From contig JAEZBX010000268.1 in the NCBI GenBank assembly GCA_023412765.1, positions 1-33,162 of the forward strand: a DNA stretch of 33,162 bases, in the 5' to 3' direction. A program made the position numbers and the translations under genes. Positions 32,943 through 33,162 of the stretch are shown here, piece after piece (the stretch's first letter is position 1; every line of letters begins with the position of its first letter). Under the pieces are notes generated by a model. It had not been told where the DNA came from and ran no database searches. It saw only the letters and a list, made by a program, of their open reading frames with translations. This DNA is from Bacteroidota bacterium. GTDB lineage: Bacteria > Bacteroidota > Bacteroidia > Cytophagales > Cyclobacteriaceae.

Positions 32943-33162
32943 TTAGTGAAAAATATAACGGAATCTCAATCCGACATCAAAGGTAAGCGGAGTAGCATCG
33001 ATGCCCATGTTATCCTTGTAAACGGACTTGAGAGGATAGCGCAGTCCTGGATTTAGAGAGACTCTATATCGCGAACCAAGTCTATAGCTTAGCTCGGTTC
33101 CCATGAGGCCGCTAAAGTTTAGTGACCGGTACGGCGAGTCGTCACCACGGCCTTGTGTAGTC
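32943..33162 (-). CDS. Outer-membrane barrel protein, C-terminal fragment (runs off the window)
   Basis: The frame is open from the window edge to TAA at 32943-32945, giving about 73 residues. Recognisable strands are NFSGLMGTELSYRLGSRYRVSLNPGLRYPLKSV and ATPLTFDVGLRFRYIFH, with the alternating pattern and near-terminal aromatic residues of an outer-membrane barrel. NPGLRYPL recalls anchor or sensor barrels next to regulators, but no domain can be named from this fragment. It is probably the first gene of an operon with the LVIVD lipoprotein and the second barrel. Confidence 0.7.
   Translation of the reverse strand, partial: TTQGRGDDSPYRSLNFSGLMGTELSYRLGSRYRVSLNPGLRYPLKSVYKDNMGIDATPLTFDVGLRFRYIFH

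Overview
The window looks like the chromosome of a Bacteroidota bacterium, most likely a Cytophagales-type soil or freshwater organism. The pointers are a DUF1501 protein with a C-terminal domain of the type IX secretion (T9SS) kind, a DUF1800/DUF1501 pair, many secreted lipoproteins and small outer-membrane barrels, an OmpA protein with thrombospondin type-3 repeats, DUF4369-TlpA and DUF2911 proteins, A-rich leaders instead of Shine-Dalgarno sites, and sequences resembling the Bacteroidota -7 box TAnnTTTG. The genus cannot be fixed from the sequence alone. I see no tRNA, rRNA, CRISPR array, prophage, complete insertion sequence or known defence system.

Layout. 1-626 is non-coding and rich in repeats. 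627-3590 (minus) holds a barrel protein, a 55-residue membrane lipoprotein, and an overlapping App1-type phosphatase / diacylglycerol kinase pair. 3794-5314 (plus) is an OmpA/TSP3 protein, followed by a 480-bp convergent spacer packed with inverted repeats. 5795-11957 (minus) reads alaS, gatB, a TlpA-like thioredoxin lipoprotein and a DUF3298 lipoprotein. 12135-14829 (plus) holds a CapA-like protein, a MerR regulator and dprA. 14837-16448 (minus) holds a TPR protein and HMG-CoA lyase. 16802-23769 (plus) holds DUF1800, DUF1501 (Tat signal plus T9SS domain), a barrel protein, a lipoprotein and murB. 23908-24843 (plus) has a 25-codon Lys/Ala peptide gene and a small protein with a basic tail. 24930-25412 (minus) is a dCMP deaminase. 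25723-27653 (plus) is DUF2911, an unknown secreted protein and a DUF1080 lipoprotein. 27718-28920 (minus) is a sorbosone-dehydrogenase-like lipoprotein. 29062-30972 (plus) is an ABC-F ATPase. 30969-33162 (minus) is a barrel, a LVIVD-repeat lipoprotein and a truncated barrel.

How genes fit together. Most of the window combines housekeeping functions (two translation enzymes, murB, dCMP deaminase, dprA, an ABC-F factor) with envelope proteins. Coupled pairs are visible: lipid kinase with a putative lipid phosphatase, DUF1800 with DUF1501, TlpA with DUF3298, CapA-like with MerR, and LVIVD with barrel.

The least explained material lies between genes: (i) palindromes built from short G/A-rich units (GGAATAAGG, GGTATAGGG, AAGTAGT), one filling a convergent spacer as four plus four heptamers and another with arms in interleaved A-B-A'-B' order; (ii) a composite repeat shared in inverted orientation by 441-497 and 5648-5706; and (iii) a 25-residue AAKK-repeat peptide gene with its own putative promoter and a strong terminator. 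No complete new system is claimed; these are the leads that stand out.
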